Shown piece by piece: positions 41,907-55,710 of a stretch of 64,000 bases of DNA. The DNA is taken from positions 23,100,463-23,164,462 of the forward strand of contig OX393568.1 of NCBI GenBank assembly GCA_947652115.1, read 5' to 3'. The translations under genes and the position numbers were made by a program. The first letter of the stretch is position 1. The number at the start of each line of letters is the position of its first letter. The notes under the pieces are model-generated. The model made no database searches. It had not been told where the DNA came from and was given only the letters and a program-made list of their open reading frames with translations. The stretch comes from Blastomussa wellsi. Lineage: Eukaryota; Cnidaria; Anthozoa; Scleractinia; Plerogyridae.

Positions 41907-43850
41907 ATGGCTGCCGCTGTGGGGGCATTACTTATTCCCCTTCGGGAGAAAAGAACCTATCAGCAGCGAACAGTTCTTGTGGGCATGCGAAGAAAAGAAG
42001 TTATTGAGAGGTACAGGTTGTCTCCAGAAAGAATTGCCTGGCTTGCCGACAAATTTGAGGGTGAGCTGACTCGTAACACTGGCCGAAACTTTCCTCTCAG
42101 CGCGGAAATTCAGGTGAGCGGATGTTTTTCACGCACTAATTGGATACAATTTCAAAAATCTTCAAATGACGACGTTTCATTGGGCGATTGGAGCTGAAAA
42201 TCCTTTACAACGTTTTTAGGTCCTTGCAGCTTTGAGATACTTCGCCAGCGGGAGTTTTTTAAAAGTGATTGGAGATACCATGGGGGTGTCAAAGGCTAGT
42301 GTCAGTGGCTGTGTGCATGCAGTTGCCCAGTGTCTGTGTAGATTAACAAGTGAATGGATTGTATTTCCCAGGACAACAGAAGAGTTACATGTAAGTCAAT
42401 ACATATACATTTTGGTTGTAATTAGATGTAAGCTTCCGTCCGAATAAAACCACACGCACGAAACGTAATTGTTTGTAACCTGCAGAAAGAATTGTACAAC
42501 TTTATGTACTAGTTTTTCGTGGTACATGTAGCTAACATTGACATAGATAACACATAAATGTAGGAGGGTATGTTCGAATATTAAAAACAGCCATTCAAAC
42601 AGATTTCAACTGCGACTTACAAAACAACTGTTTGTCGCTGTTTCCTCGGAGGTCCGCATCACATAATTTACCTCGCTTTTTTACAGTACATTTTTTTGTT
42701 ATTTCTTGTCAATAATTTTATGAGGATGATTTTAATTTTGAAAACATTAACAAAAGGTAAAGATCATAGGCTTGCTTAATTAGAGTTAACAATTTTCACA
42801 ATGTATTCATACTTTAAAACCTTTTATTGGCCAATTATATAGCAAAAGCAAAAGCAAAATATGACAATATTGAGCAGAATTCAAACACTTATGTCTACTC
42901 TCACTATTACCTATTTGTCAGCGTTGCTCTTGATTAATACACACAGTGCAAACCAGCCAAATCCAGTTATAAAGGGCAATGTTTTCCATTCAATTGAAAA
43001 CCACATGCAAAAATTCAGGCATATCTTTTTTTCAGGGGGAGGGGATGGCAGGGGGGAATCACCACTTAGCATACTTTTGCACCAAGCTTTCCACATATAT
43101 ATGAGTCATATACATATCAAACCTTTTATGACCAGGTTTAATAAGCCTATTTTCCTAAATTTAATGAAATTTTAATATAAGTCCACTTTCTTTTCATTTG
43201 TAGGAAACCATGAAAGATTTTTATTCAATTGCTGGCTTCCCAAAAGTGATTAGGGCAATTGATGGTACGCTTATCCCAATTAGAACCCCATCAAAAAATG
43301 AGCACCTTTACGTATGCCACAAGGGGTACCATGCCATTAACGTTATGGCAGTCTGTGATGCCAGCCTGAAATTCACAAACATCGTGGCAAAATGGCATGG
43401 CTCAGCTCATGACTCTGCCATTTTCAATTCCAGCATGTTGAATGTACACCTTGAAACAAGCAAGACTGAAGGGTGGTTGCTTGGTGACAGGGGATATGGC
43501 TTACAGCCATACCTGATGACTCCCCTCGTCCCAGAGAAAGTCACTACACGTGGAGAAGACAACTATCAAAAATGTGGAATGCAGTTGAACGTTGCTTTGG
43601 TGTTTATAAGCAAAGATTCCGCTGCCTGGATTTCTCTGGTGAGATCATGCAGTTTTCGCCATGCTGTTGTTGCAACATAATCGTTGCAACAGCAGTACTG
43701 CATAACATGTGTATTGCTGACAACACAGAGCTTCCCAAAGACCTGCACATGCCAGCTCCCATGATCCATGATGATGGCTCTCTAAGTTGTGACTGCAGTG
43801 AAACTGGTGCTGCAGTAAATGACAAGCTAATTAACAACATGTTCTCATAG
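41907..43850 (+). pseudogene. Harbinger transposase (HARBI1-like DDE_Tnp_4), frameshifted
   Basis: Exon 1 is 41907-42113 (69 codons, from MAAAVGALLI, donor GTGAGC). Exon 2 is 42220-42390 (VLAALRYFASGSFLKVIGDT, an HTH-like segment with MGVSKASVS, donor GTAAGT). Exon 3 runs from 43204 and holds the nuclease: AIDGT (first Asp), NVMAVCD, GSAHDSAIFNSS (second Asp) and LLGDRGY. Around 43560-43572 the frame breaks between NYQK and NAVERCFGVYKQRFRCLD, which contains the catalytic Glu. About a dozen bases of the expected linker are missing. The distal part then stays open to 43850. As read the transposase is inactive, unless the break is a sequencing error. Confidence 0.75.
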
Positions 43851-44339
43851 TGTATAATGATGTAAAAATTTGGATTAATAGCCTCTTTGTATGTTGCTGG
43901 TGAGCAAGACCCTGCTCACCAGCAACTTTTTCCATATAAATCTTTGTAATTTTTCTAAAAATTTAATGCCAGCTCAGGGACCTCAAACTTTGGCATTTTC
44001 CTACTTTTGACAAGCTCTTTTCAAGGTCACGTGACCCTGTAATGCAAAGAGCCTATTCTTGCTGTCTAACTTTCCCTAGGTCAATGTCAGTCTGATCTGA
44101 GGGAATTCTTCAGTATTGTTTAGAAAAATTGTATACAGATGCAAAGGAATAAAAACAGTTTTAAATGCTTTAGCTTGAACTCAATGTTTGATTTCAAAAT
44201 CAAAACCCTAAACTGTTTGCTTATCATTTAAAAAGTTGATGAGACATCCCGACACACATCCCCCTCCCCCTGACAGGAATGGGGGAGGGAAAAATTGCAA
44301 TTTTCCCAGCGCAATCGGAACAGGCCTACACCTCACTGA

Positions 44340-44462
44340 CTAAAATTTTGCCCTCAGGCCATCCAAAACAGGTGGTGTCGGGCCGATAGGAATAGGAATC
44401 AAACCCATGACCTCCTGAACACCGGGCGGATGCTCTATCCACTGAGCTAAGAGAACTCAGAG
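44340..44462 (-). mobile_element. tRNA-derived SINE head (antisense)
   Basis: On the minus strand the sequence reads TTAGCTCAGTGGATAGAGCA (A box) and, about 35 bases on, CATGGGTTTGATTCC (B box), that is, a nearly complete tRNA-like head. It continues into CCTATCGGCCCGACACCACC. No target duplication was found. The open frame across it (reading SSVDRASARCSGGHGFDS) is the usual shadow of such a head. Confidence 0.6.
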
Positions 44463-44811
44463 CTAGGCCATTTAACTGAGTTCTTATGTGACCTGTGTCC
44501 TGCATACTGCTAGCATCAGCAATGCCGATATCATCATGAATAACGGTATAGATGTTGTTGGTCAACCACTTTTCAAATCCTGGCAAAAAACACCAGATGA
44601 CAGCAAATTGCAGGGACATAAGGGGATGTGTAACAACAACATGCCTCTGCTACAATTACAGTGCATCACCTACCTAAAAAACTAAATTTTATATAAACAA
44701 GACAAACAATGTTATCTTTTAGAAAGTTTTATTGTCTTAGACAAAATATGTACAAGTTCAATAAAAAAAAAGAGAACAATTTACAAAACTGCAGACTCTA
44801 TCCATTCATAG

Positions 44812-45110
44812 TGGGAGGCGCAGTGGCCTAATGGTTAGTGCGCTGGACTCTGGATCGGACGGTCCGGGTTCTAGTCCTGGCCGGGGCACTGCGTTGTGTT
44901 CTTGGGCAAGACACTTTACTCTCACAGTGCCTCTCTTCACCCAGGTGTACAAATGGGTACCGGCGAATTTACTGCTGGGGGGTAACCCTGCGATGGACTA
45001 GCATCCCATCCAGGGGGGAGTAGAAATACTCTCTGTCGCTTCATGCTATGAAACCGGGGATAAGCTCCGGCCTGATGGGCCACTAGGCCCGACAGCAGAC
45101 TTACCCTTAC
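44812..45110 (+). mobile_element. tRNA-derived SINE, about 299 bp, with 14-bp target duplication
   Basis: The head has an A-box-like TGGCCTAATGGTTAGTGCG and a B-box-like GGGTTCTAGTCC. The body (TTGTGTTCTTGGGCAAGACA, then AAATGGGTACCGGC, then GATGGACTAGCATCCCATCC) is the widespread tRNA-SINE body type of marine invertebrates, and it ends in TTACCCTTAC. CTATCCATTCATAG flanks it on both sides (44798-44811 and 45111-45124), proving insertion by target-primed reverse transcription into the Harbinger element. Confidence 0.85.
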
Positions 45111-46198
45111 CTATCCATTCATAGCCGGAAATAAAAATCTTAATGATTAAAAAGGCTCGTTTATTGACTATTTATTCTCAACTGAAATACTTAGTTGTCT
45201 GCTTTTTATGGTGAAGCTATGAAGTAGCGGTTCGAAAAAGGCTTCAAACCTAGACCGAAAGTGTTTACAAACAAATACAAAGGGGGGCATGGTTAATGTG
45301 ATCATAATATATAATATAAAATGATAAAAAAAAATTACATACCTTGAAACATCACAAAAACGTTTCGGTTTGTTGCACAGCAACCGGCACTAACTTTTTC
45401 CCGCGCAAACTGAAAGCAGCCAGCAGCCACGAACTCCACCAGTAAAGCAATTCAAATCAAATAGAACGAATAAAACTTAACTGAAAATCAATCGACCTAC
45501 CTCTCACATTACTGGCCTCCAAAATATTGTAAAAATTTCAGCACAAGAATACTTCACAGACTATATAAAAACTTAAGATCGATGACAAAGCAAAACTTCC
45601 GAATTATAACCGAGCCATAGTAGGAACCGAAACGAGGTTCATTGAGCTGCATTGAGAGATAAACACTTCTCATAACATGATATTGATGGAAAATGCAATC
45701 ATCTGTTTTGGTTCCTCTCCTCTGACCCCTTGACGAACTCGAACTTTAAAACAAAGACAGCAAATATTAATTGTCTTTCTAAAGCTGACAATTCACTCTT
45801 GCGGGCGATTCGAACTGGAATGCATCGAATGTCGTTCTTCTTCTATTGTGGACGAGCGTGACGCACAAGAGCCTGGTAATAACCCAGAATTTTAGCGGGC
45901 CGTTAGCGGGTCCGGTAAGTACCGGGAAAGTTACGGGTGTTTTGAGAAACGCAATTCCGGGCCCGATAAAGTTTCCCGATAACGGCCCCGATAATTTACC
46001 GGGCCCGTAAATTAACGGGACTTTTGAGAAACGCACGCCAGGTCTACAAGTGATCCGGCACTTCTCATCGGTTTGTTGCACATTTCTGTTGATTTCTGTT
46101 AAAATATATTTGAGTCGTTTGGGGACTGGGGATCAGTACGGATTGAGTGACTTCGAGCCAATCGAGCCTGAAATTCGAGCCAGTCACGGAAGCGAACA

Positions 46199-49100
46199 AT
46201 GGCGGACAAACACAGTGCGCGAAAGAATTGGCGTTGCACTTTAGAAAGAGCAGAGAAATTCATTTCTCCCCAATACTTCGCTGATGTTAACTTGTTCAGC
46301 AGGTAAAGTTTTTAAGTCATTTATTTCATGTGTTCCACAAAACTCCGTCCAATTTATTTAAACCGTGAGCTCAATTTTGATAATATGAAATTTTCCCGGT
46401 TTCATCAGCTGTCCCGTCCGAACCACGAGTAAAATCTCTAACAAACCTCTGCTCAGGCCCCCGCATTGTAAAGCAATAGGCCATTTCCGAGTTCCCTTGA
46501 GCCTCTATTTCAAAGCGAGTCTAAGTGCGAAAGTTTTGTGATGGTAATTAGTTTTGCTTTCCATGTGAATGAAAACTCATTTTCATTACAAAGACTTTGC
46601 ACTTAGACTCGCCTTGAAATAGAGGCTCAAGCGAACTCGGAAATGGCCTATCCGTGGAACCTAAATACGGTGAAAACGAGGGTATCGCCCAATGGTGGGG
46701 GGGGGGGGGGTGGGGGAGTGTGGGTGTTTCAATTGACTGGTGCAATCAGCAGATGTTATTTCTGTCAATGATGAAGATACTGGCGAGGGTTGGGGGGGGG
46801 GGCCTTAATTTGATCAGCTTTTGCTGGGTATGAGTGCTGCTGGCCTCTCGTAGCCCTAGCTTCTCCATCTTCATTAGATACTTGTTTGCAAAAAAATGAT
46901 CAAATCATGATGATCAAATCGCTGGTGACTTAGGTCCTGTTTGCGTGAAATTTTGTGGGGACATGGCTTAAGAAAGTCTTTGGCAATAGACAAAGCTTGT
47001 AGTAGATCCTTTTATTGAATAACCTAAGCAATACTTGAGCTCTTGAGTAGACTAGTAAGCATGACCAATTCCTCCAGTCCCTGAGGTGCTGACAATGGAG
47101 CGACAGAGGAGACATGAAAAGTAAGGTGGTCCTTTTCTACATGCCCAGTAATTTATTAAAGAACTGAATTTAGGGAGGGGACTAAGAGCAAGCACGAATA
47201 TTGACAAAATTTTCCACAGCTTTTATGTTAGTGCATGCTGTCATGAGTTATTAAGTAAGTTCACATCTATCAGCAGATCATTCTTGCTAACTATGTTGTT
47301 ATTATATAATGATTGTAGATTATATCCAAAGAAACTCTCAGTGAGTTCTCTAACCCACTATGCCGCACCTGGTCGGGTCACATACAGTGAGGCTGTCAGT
47401 GGAACATTTGTCGAGGCTCACGTGGGAAAAAGCTATGGTCCAACGTAAGAATATTGATTATTTGAAAATTATGTATAGATGACAGCTTCTACAGGAAAGG
47501 TAGAGCATATGCTAGAGGAGGCGGGGGAGAGGGGGAGGGCAGTGGGGTGGTAGTTTTTATAAATATCATTTTGCATGGGCTTCCAGTTCTCTCATGATTC
47601 TTCACTATGTGTACTTAATTTACATGTAGTATGTTATCTTCTTTTTACCCTCACTGGCTTTCAATACAGCTGGTCTACACATTGGTTTAAAGTGGTTGTT
47701 GACATTCCAGAGGAGTGGAGAGAAGAGCAAGTCCACTTCAGGTGGAATTCTGCATCAGAGGCTATGGTATGTTAATAGTGCATTATTGAAAATGCAAGGG
47801 GTCTTCCCGTACAAAATTTTTACCAAGATTTTTGCGAGATCTCGGCAAGCTTCTCGGCGAGATTCTCGGCGAGCTTTTGGTTGCCAAGATTTTCATATGG
47901 CTCGCCAAGATCTCGCCATGAATCTCATTGACCTGCGGTGAGATCTAGACATTGGTGAGACCTCAGCAAGATCTTGGCACTCTGGCTAGATCTTACAGAG
48001 ATCTCAGCATTCTTAGCCAGATCTCAGTGAAACCTGAGCGATCTCGCCGAGATGGCAGAGATCTTGGTGAGATCTTGGCAAAAATTTTGCGCAGGTTAAC
48101 TCCATGAAAAAACTTTGGTTAGATGTGCTGCTCACCTCTATGAAGCCCTTAGTACCTTATCTGTGGTATTTTTGCAGTATTTTCTCTATGGAAAGGCTTA
48201 TGAAGGCAGATCCAGGGAAAAATCTGTCCATTCTCTAATAATACAAGTGTCAAAGGTGCAAGCCTTGAAGGGTTTGGGTTATGTTATCCCAAACCTTTCA
48301 GTTTTTGACTTGACTTAAAGTACTTTATCTGGGTATGTTGAGTCATTTAGCAACATGATAACATGTTTTTGTCACATGATATTTGGTTTAATTTTCAACA
48401 GATCATAAAATACATATTTATAATAAAAATTGAATCAATAATTGATCAGATAAGATCAACTATGCAAACAAGCCAAAATGAAAATTACGGGTAAAAACTT
48501 ACTTTTATCTTCATTATTGCTGTAACATCAAAATGATAATAAAGAGCAGACGAACCACAACGATATTCCAAACCAACATTTCAGCTTATCAACAACTCCC
48601 AAACAAAACGACCAGTAATGGCAGACTCAACACAGTTACCGAAGTGTAACTTATCAACAAATTCAAATCAGAAATGTAAACAAATCCCCCAGACTGCACA
48701 GACTGGAAATGGCCTTTAATAAAACAAAGTTGTTTTGAAAACCCCAAAGGGCCTGCAATGTCATTAACACTGGGCACTACATATTTTGTTTTTTGTTGAT
48801 CCATTTACAATATACTGCTGGTTAAATAAGCATGTTTAAGTTTTAACCTTTTTCTCACTGTAATGATTGTGGCAGGTATGGCAAGAGGGAAAACCCAGGC
48901 AGGTATGAATATTTTCAGTATTCCAATTCAAAACCATACAGCCATGTTTCATTGCTACAGTATATACGATGCACAGTAGCAGATCAAGCTGATGGGACAG
49001 GGGGCCTCTCCTCTACCAACTCCCTTTCATCACGATCCCATTATATACGAACCCATTATATTACAAAAAGTACTTTAGAACTATTTGCACAAAGGCACTG

Positions 49101-49463
49101 TAGATCTAGATATGCATTGCAGACTTATCCATTGCTTCTTTCTCCAAACACAGTTAAAGCGTTATTAACATTATTGCCACAATTATGGTAGCCTGCGAAC
49201 ACAGACGGATTTCCCGCAAAGCCGGAAATCTGTCGGTGTTCGCGGGCTACAATTATGGTGATGTGTTTTATTTTTGCCACAGGGTTTAACAGGTGGAGAT
49301 GGACACCAACAAAGAACAGATTATGTGATCTCAACCAAAGCAACACCTGGCAGGTATAAAGACAGCTTTTTATTTAACTTTCAAATGTATCTTGCACCTG
49401 TCCTGCACCCATATCACAAATGCAGGTCTGTTGGGGGTTGGGGCAAATTCAGAAAGTAGTGTA

Positions 49464-49500
<37 letters not shown>

Positions 49501-49631
49501 TAAATTGTTGCTTTTTAGTTCAATGTATTTGTCGTTTATTTTAAAAATTTCTAGTTATTTGCTGTAAATAGAATTGTAAATAATTTGAATTAAGTGTTTT
49601 CTATAAAATAAAAAAAAATAATAAAAAAATA

Positions 49632-49717
<86 letters not shown>

Positions 49718-52700
49718 TAACAATTCCTTTGGCCCTGCCCTAAAATGTACCTACCAGGTGCATAAATGGGTACCAGCAAAATAATGCTGGGAGTAACCCT
49801 GTGATGGACTAGTATCCCATCCAAGGAGGAGTAGAAATACTCCAAGTCACCTCATGCTACTGAACTAACCAGGATAAGCTCCAGCCTGATCAGCCACTAG
49901 GGCCGATGCCGACTAATACCTTATCACCCTTGTTTTAATTTAAGATATACTTTGTTTGTGGAAATGGCTGCCAATGGTATGTTTGGTGCTGGGAAAGATG
50001 GTTTGATCAATGCACCAGACCCCTCACGGGAATACACACTGTCCGTGGCTGAAATAGCTGTTTTTGACACTGCGGTTTATGAAGTATTAATGGACCTGAC
50101 TGTTATTATAGACCTGGCTAAGGTAAGAGATTAATTGAAACATATACCGGTACATGTATATTTATTAAAAACTAGCTATGGTAATTGCATTTCCTGAGTT
50201 TTGATTGGTTGACAGGCAGTGGTATATCAGCTCATATACCATTGACCTACCAAAAAGGTATGTATATGCATAAAAGAATGTATTTTTGCAATGTTTGTAC
50301 AATATTTTTGGGGCGTTTTTAATAAAACAATTTATGCACCTCGTTGGCTATCTACCATCTCACATGGAATAATGGTGACAACAATGATCATGAGATGTAC
50401 AATTATGATGATGCCAGGGGGAATTATAGTTACTGTAATTTATTTTGTCTGAGGCCTGTCTGATTTGAATAACAACTGCAACTAGTAGCCATTTTAGTGT
50501 ACCAAACAAAAGAAGTTATTTAAAATTTTTTTGTACAGGTACACCAGCTATATGACGTCAAACGAATACCCTTTACACACACTAAAATTTTGCATATTTT
50601 GTGCCCTCGCAAGATGCAAACATCTGTACTCCATGTGTTATGTCCTAGTATATAATCTTATTTTATTAACAGAATATCTCCCAAGAAAACCCAAGAGCTT
50701 TTCAAGCTCTTTACACTGCAAATGACGTTGTCAATGTTTGTCAGAATTTGTCGGACAGAACATCATTCCAGAGGTAAACTATACATTTACATGTGGTATA
50801 CTGATCCTATACATGCCAACTCTCACGCATTATGTGATTCTCATGTCTGTGGATCTAAAATTGTGATCTCACGCATTCAGACTAATTTCTCACGCCTAAC
50901 TGACAATAGCGAGTGTTTTGAAGTCGTCAAAAATCTTTCTACACCTTTGTTTATCTTCGGAAGTTGTCGTTAATCTTCGGAAATCGTTGGAAGTCGTCGT
51001 AAATCTTCTGCGATCTTCGGAAGCCATTGGTAAATCTTCGGAAATTCAGGTTCTGTGGAGACGAAAAATCTCACATAATTTTTCATTTTTCATTTCATTT
51101 AATTTATTTGCCTTTATGTTACAAGTTTTTTAAAGATATACAGCAGGTTGTTAGGCGAGGAGACCTCAGGAAACCACTAGGCTTTTAGGAGAGGCCACCT
51201 CGACATCACAATATACGACAAGATAAGGGCTGCGGAGGAGTGCGGCAGATACTAACTCAGAGATTATTTTAATAAAAACTCTAGCACTTTTTTCTTAAAC
51301 GTAGGAAAGCTTGACAAATTGATAATAGAGGCAGGAAGACAGTTCCAGATCCTAGGTCCTTGGTAAAGAATTGTAAATTTCTTGATGTTCGTGCGACAGG
51401 AATGCACACGATAATTGCCAGATGTTCTCGTGTCATAATTATGGACTTGACTGTTTGTCGTAAACAGATTGAGAAAGAGTGGTGGCAGCAGATTATTGTG
51501 GTAGCGAAACATGAATTTAGCAATATCAAAGGTGTTGATTTGGAAGATGTCTAAAATTTTCAGTTTGGAAAAAAGAGGAGCAGTATGTGCTCGATATTCT
51601 GAATTTGTAACAACTCGCACTGCCCGCTTTTGTAGATAATAAATTCTATTTAAATTAGATACATAAGTGGAAGACCACGTAGAATTACAATAAATAATAT
51701 ACGGATAAATTAATGTGTAATACAGCATGAGTTTGGTCTTACAGGATAAGTAGAAACGTGTCCTGGATAAAATACCAACTGATTTTGCGATTTGTTTGCA
51801 TACATAGTTTATGTGATCTTTCCAAGTAAGGTGCTCGTCTAGATACACCCCAAGAAATTTAGTTACGTTGCTTTGAGTTAAAGGTTGACCTCCAAAGGAG
51901 AGAGAAAAACTGTGATTGACATTCCTCTGACTCAGACTAAATATAACATAATTTGTCTTTTGGATATTAATCGAGAGCTTATTGCATCTTAACCAAACAT
52001 CAATATTTTGTAGCTCATTATTAAGCACATTCTCTAGGTAGCTGGAATTAGAGTGTGAAAAAAAGATACTAGTGTCGTCAGCAAAAAGCAGAGGTTCAGT
52101 TAACTTGGATGCTCTAGGAAGATCATTTATGTATAATATAAAGAATAAGGGGCATAGGATGGATCCTTGAGGAACACCACATTTAATGGTCTGCATTGAA
52201 GAACATGTCTGATTAATTTGAACAAATTGCCGGCGGAAAGAAAAGTAGCTTTTGATCCACTGCAGAGCCACATCACGGATTATGTTACTGAAAAAAAGTT
52301 GGCTTGGAAGCGAGGTATAACGCTTCATTCTGATATTTCAGATCAACAATATCAGAATGAGTTGCTTTTAGTTAATGGAGCACGACTTGAAAGGATCTGC
52401 CGGTCCTTCGCCATGGCTTGAATGTTGCTCCAGGTCTCTTCCATTTCCTTCTCTACCATCTGCCGCCAGGTGATCTTTGGGCGGCCCCTCTTTCTTTTTC
52501 CCTCGGTTGTCCGGCGCAGAGCGGTTTTGGCAATGGAGGTTTCTTGGCAGATGGCATGGCCTATCCAGTGCCTCCTTGTCAGGATGGTAGCCATGTGAAG
52601 TTGTAGGTTGCTGCTAAAATCGTGGACGAAACTAGTTGAGATAAACAAATATCCCACACTTTTTGTGACTTTCTTGACTTATAACAAGGGCATATATAAC

Positions 52701-55665
52701 AGTTTTTGCTTTGAATTAATTTTCTATCATGTAAAATTGAAGGTATTATGTGGGGTCACCAACACTTTTGTGGAACGTGTTTATACTCGGAACAAGAATT
52801 AACTCAATGTTGATAATTTGATGTGATTAGTCGGATCTGTCGTTTTCCATGCATGCGTGTTTGTTATCTTTCCCAGGGCTCATGAGATCGCTGCCAGATT
52901 CCTCAAACAAACCAATGGTGATTCACAGCATCAAGTACACGCGGTCGGCAACTGCCATATTGACTGTGGTAAGCTGATTATAGGCAAAGCAAAACCTGTG
53001 GACCATTTATCATTGCTATCGTGATAAAAAAGTGATTTTTGTTGAAAGTCAATCAGATTGCAAGAACCACTAGTGCAGATTTCAAAATGGGGGTAATAAG
53101 ACAGATGAACATGCCAATGATTCTTTGTTATTTTATTTAGCGTGGCTGTGGCCCGTTGCCGAGACAGTGAGGAAATGTGGTCGAAGCTTTGCTACCGCTG
53201 TCCGGTTGATGGAAAAATATCCTGACTTCAAGTTTGTTTGCTCACAGGTTTTTTTTATTTGTTTAATTTTATTTACCACCCAGTTATTTGATTCCTTCTT
53301 GTACTCCGACAAAAACTGGACTTCTGAAAAGATAAGTCAAATTCCCCATCCCCGGGACAACATAATTGGTCAAAAGTATCAAAACCTTCCACTTCTCCAC
53401 TATTTAAAAATGGCGGCCAAGTCAAAATTTCCAATCAAAATGCCCACCCTGGGACAAACCTCACAGTCCACTTCCCGTGGGTAGCCCGACCTCCCTCCCC
53501 CCCCCCCTCGGGCTTAACATTGATAGGTGCATTAGCTGGTAGGCTACATAATGGCCTTCCACATAACAACAACATACTACAAAAATGCTATTTCGTAAAA
53601 TGTCTAAAAATGTGCTCTAAAAATGCGTTTTCCTTAACGAGCTAATCCTGTAGTCCTATTTTTCGCACTGTATGGGAAATTATGTTTTTATGCGAGCTTC
53701 ATAGATTATTATTCCATATGAAACGACATACACTTGAGTGAAAAGTCCACAGCTCTGAGTTTCGTTTACAAACTGCTGTCATTACGTTATCACTTACGGC
53801 AAATCTTGTAGTATGACTATGCGAAGAATGGACATGTTTGAAATAAGAGGTGAAATATTCACCGAGGACAGTGATCGTGACTTACTTATTGTAGCATAAG
53901 AGAAAGCAACGTGCAATTATTTTTTTAGCAATTTATCCAATACGCAAGGGCAGATTGAGTTTGAAAACGGCTGCCAGACTTTTTAAATTCGCGATCAAAA
54001 CCTCGCACCTACAAAACTAATGTAAAAACCCCTTTTGTAACTTTCAGTTAGTGGACTAGTATACCATTATTTTTTAGGTTTCATTAAGGTAGCACGCAGG
54101 TGAAATTGGAGTTTGTATTCAAAGTGAAATTGTGGGAAAGCCATAAATGCTAACCCAAATGAAGTAACATTTTCTGAAAGCTTATTAAATAGAAATTCTA
54201 TTTTTTTATTAGGTTTTGGTAATATATCCCATCATAAGCAAGGCCAGCCGGTTTTAAACTGTATATTTTATTTTAATCCTAGGCGCAACAGCTTGAGTGG
54301 GTGAAAATCCATTATCCATCTTTGTTTGACGAGATCAAGGTATTTGTTGCTAAAGGACAGTTTATCCCTGTCGGTGGAACTTGGGTAGAAATGGTAAGAA
54401 AACTCATGACTTGTAAATTTGTTCTCGCTTTTACTGTTATTAGGCGCAGGGTAATATGCTTCAGCTGACTAGAAGAAAGCGCCACAGCCCATACAGGTCA
54501 TTTCGTGTAGGTTGTTGGAAGTTTTCAATTTTGGTAGTTTTATTTCCAATGGCTTATAGTTTTTTTTGCGAAAACTGCTAAATGGACTTTGTCAGACTTT
54601 AAATTAAATTCTCTGTTATTTGTTTTCATTCCAGGATGGTAATATACCCAGCGGTGAGTCTTTTATTCGCCAGTTTGTAGTTGGACAGAACTTTTATCAA
54701 AAAGAATTTGGGCAAGTGTGTCAGGAGGTTAGTTCTGTCAAAAGTGGGGTTGTTTTTGTTTTCATCTTATAGCGTTGATGAACAAAGTAGCGGCAGACTC
54801 TCTTGGGTCGAGTAGCGGCTATGAGGGGAGCAAGGGTATTTTCGTGACGCCGTGATCCGGTTTTTTGTGCTCTGTAAATCGTGATTTGATAAAAAACTGT
54901 TTCGTGAATCGTGATTGAAGTGTATTCCTTGAGGCGTGAAATGCAAAAGTTCTTGGCTGTGAATCGTGAATGTCTAAAGTTGAGGTCGTAGCTGAATTTC
55001 ACTGCATTGTGATCAGATTTTTCCGTGACCTTAGTAAATTTTTCGTGATTCGTGAAATCGAAAATTTACTATCGTGTCTTCGTGACATGACCCCCTCTTG
55101 CCCCCCTCTCTTCCTCCGCTCTGGCAAGGTCTCGCATGAATGGCGAGAACACGAACAGTGCCGCGAGCAGAAGCTACTTGCTTCACTAGAAGACTAGTAG
55201 AATTACTCTGTCTCTTTTTGGTTTTACCGAATATAAATTTGCTTCAGAGCAATAGCACATGAAATGTTTGCGATGATTTCCCTACACCGTCAACTAACAT
55301 TCTTTATCTGTAAGCGTTTGACCTGTTTTGCTAATGATATGACTGATATTTTGTTGTTGTTTTACCAGTTCTGGTTGCCAGACACATTTGGTTACTCGGC
55401 CCAGCTGCCACAGATCATTTGCGGAGTTGGAATGAAATACTTCTTAACAATGAAACTGAGCTGGAGTCTCATTAATAAATTTCCGGTAAGTGATCTTTTA
55501 TTTAACTTATATAATTTGGTTTTATCAACTGGGTTGATAATGTGAATGCGAATCTATTCGCTCCGACGAAGGGCTAACGCTCGAAACGTCAGCACTTGAA
55601 TCTCTTTACGGTGGCCAATTGACATTATCAACCCCGTTTGATAAAACCAAATTATATTGTTATAC

Positions 55666-55710
<45 letters not shown>

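Larger units (their letters stand above)
41717..46037 (+). mobile_element. PIF/Harbinger-type DNA transposon (4.3 kb, disabled)
   Basis: The left end CGTGCGTTTCTCAAAAGTCC and the right end GGACTTTTGAGAAACGCACG are perfect inverted repeats. Inside, CCCGTAAA, GGGCCCG and TTACGGG words are reiterated at both subterminal zones (41740-41890 and 45890-46015), probably transposase-binding repeats. The element encodes a HARBI1-like transposase (41907-43850) with a frameshift. The second, Myb-like gene usual for this superfamily was not found. Two tRNA-derived SINE sequences lie in its right half, one with its own target duplication, so the element is older than them. Confidence 0.75.

Noticed and set aside
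44326..44619. 97-codon minus-strand frame
   Set aside because: Its distinctive part is the well-known shadow reading of a tRNA-derived SINE head.
45779..46081. 100-codon minus-strand frame
   Set aside because: It translates the subterminal CCCGTAAA/GGGCCCG repeats and right end of the Harbinger element.
49555..49845. Poly-tyrosine protein on the minus strand
   Set aside because: It is the reverse reading of the (AAT)n microsatellite.
50531..50672. Possible extra MAN2C1 exon reading [16 protein letters not shown]
   Set aside because: It follows a TTTGTACAG acceptor, but the protein aligns across this point without it and no matching residues exist in the human enzyme.
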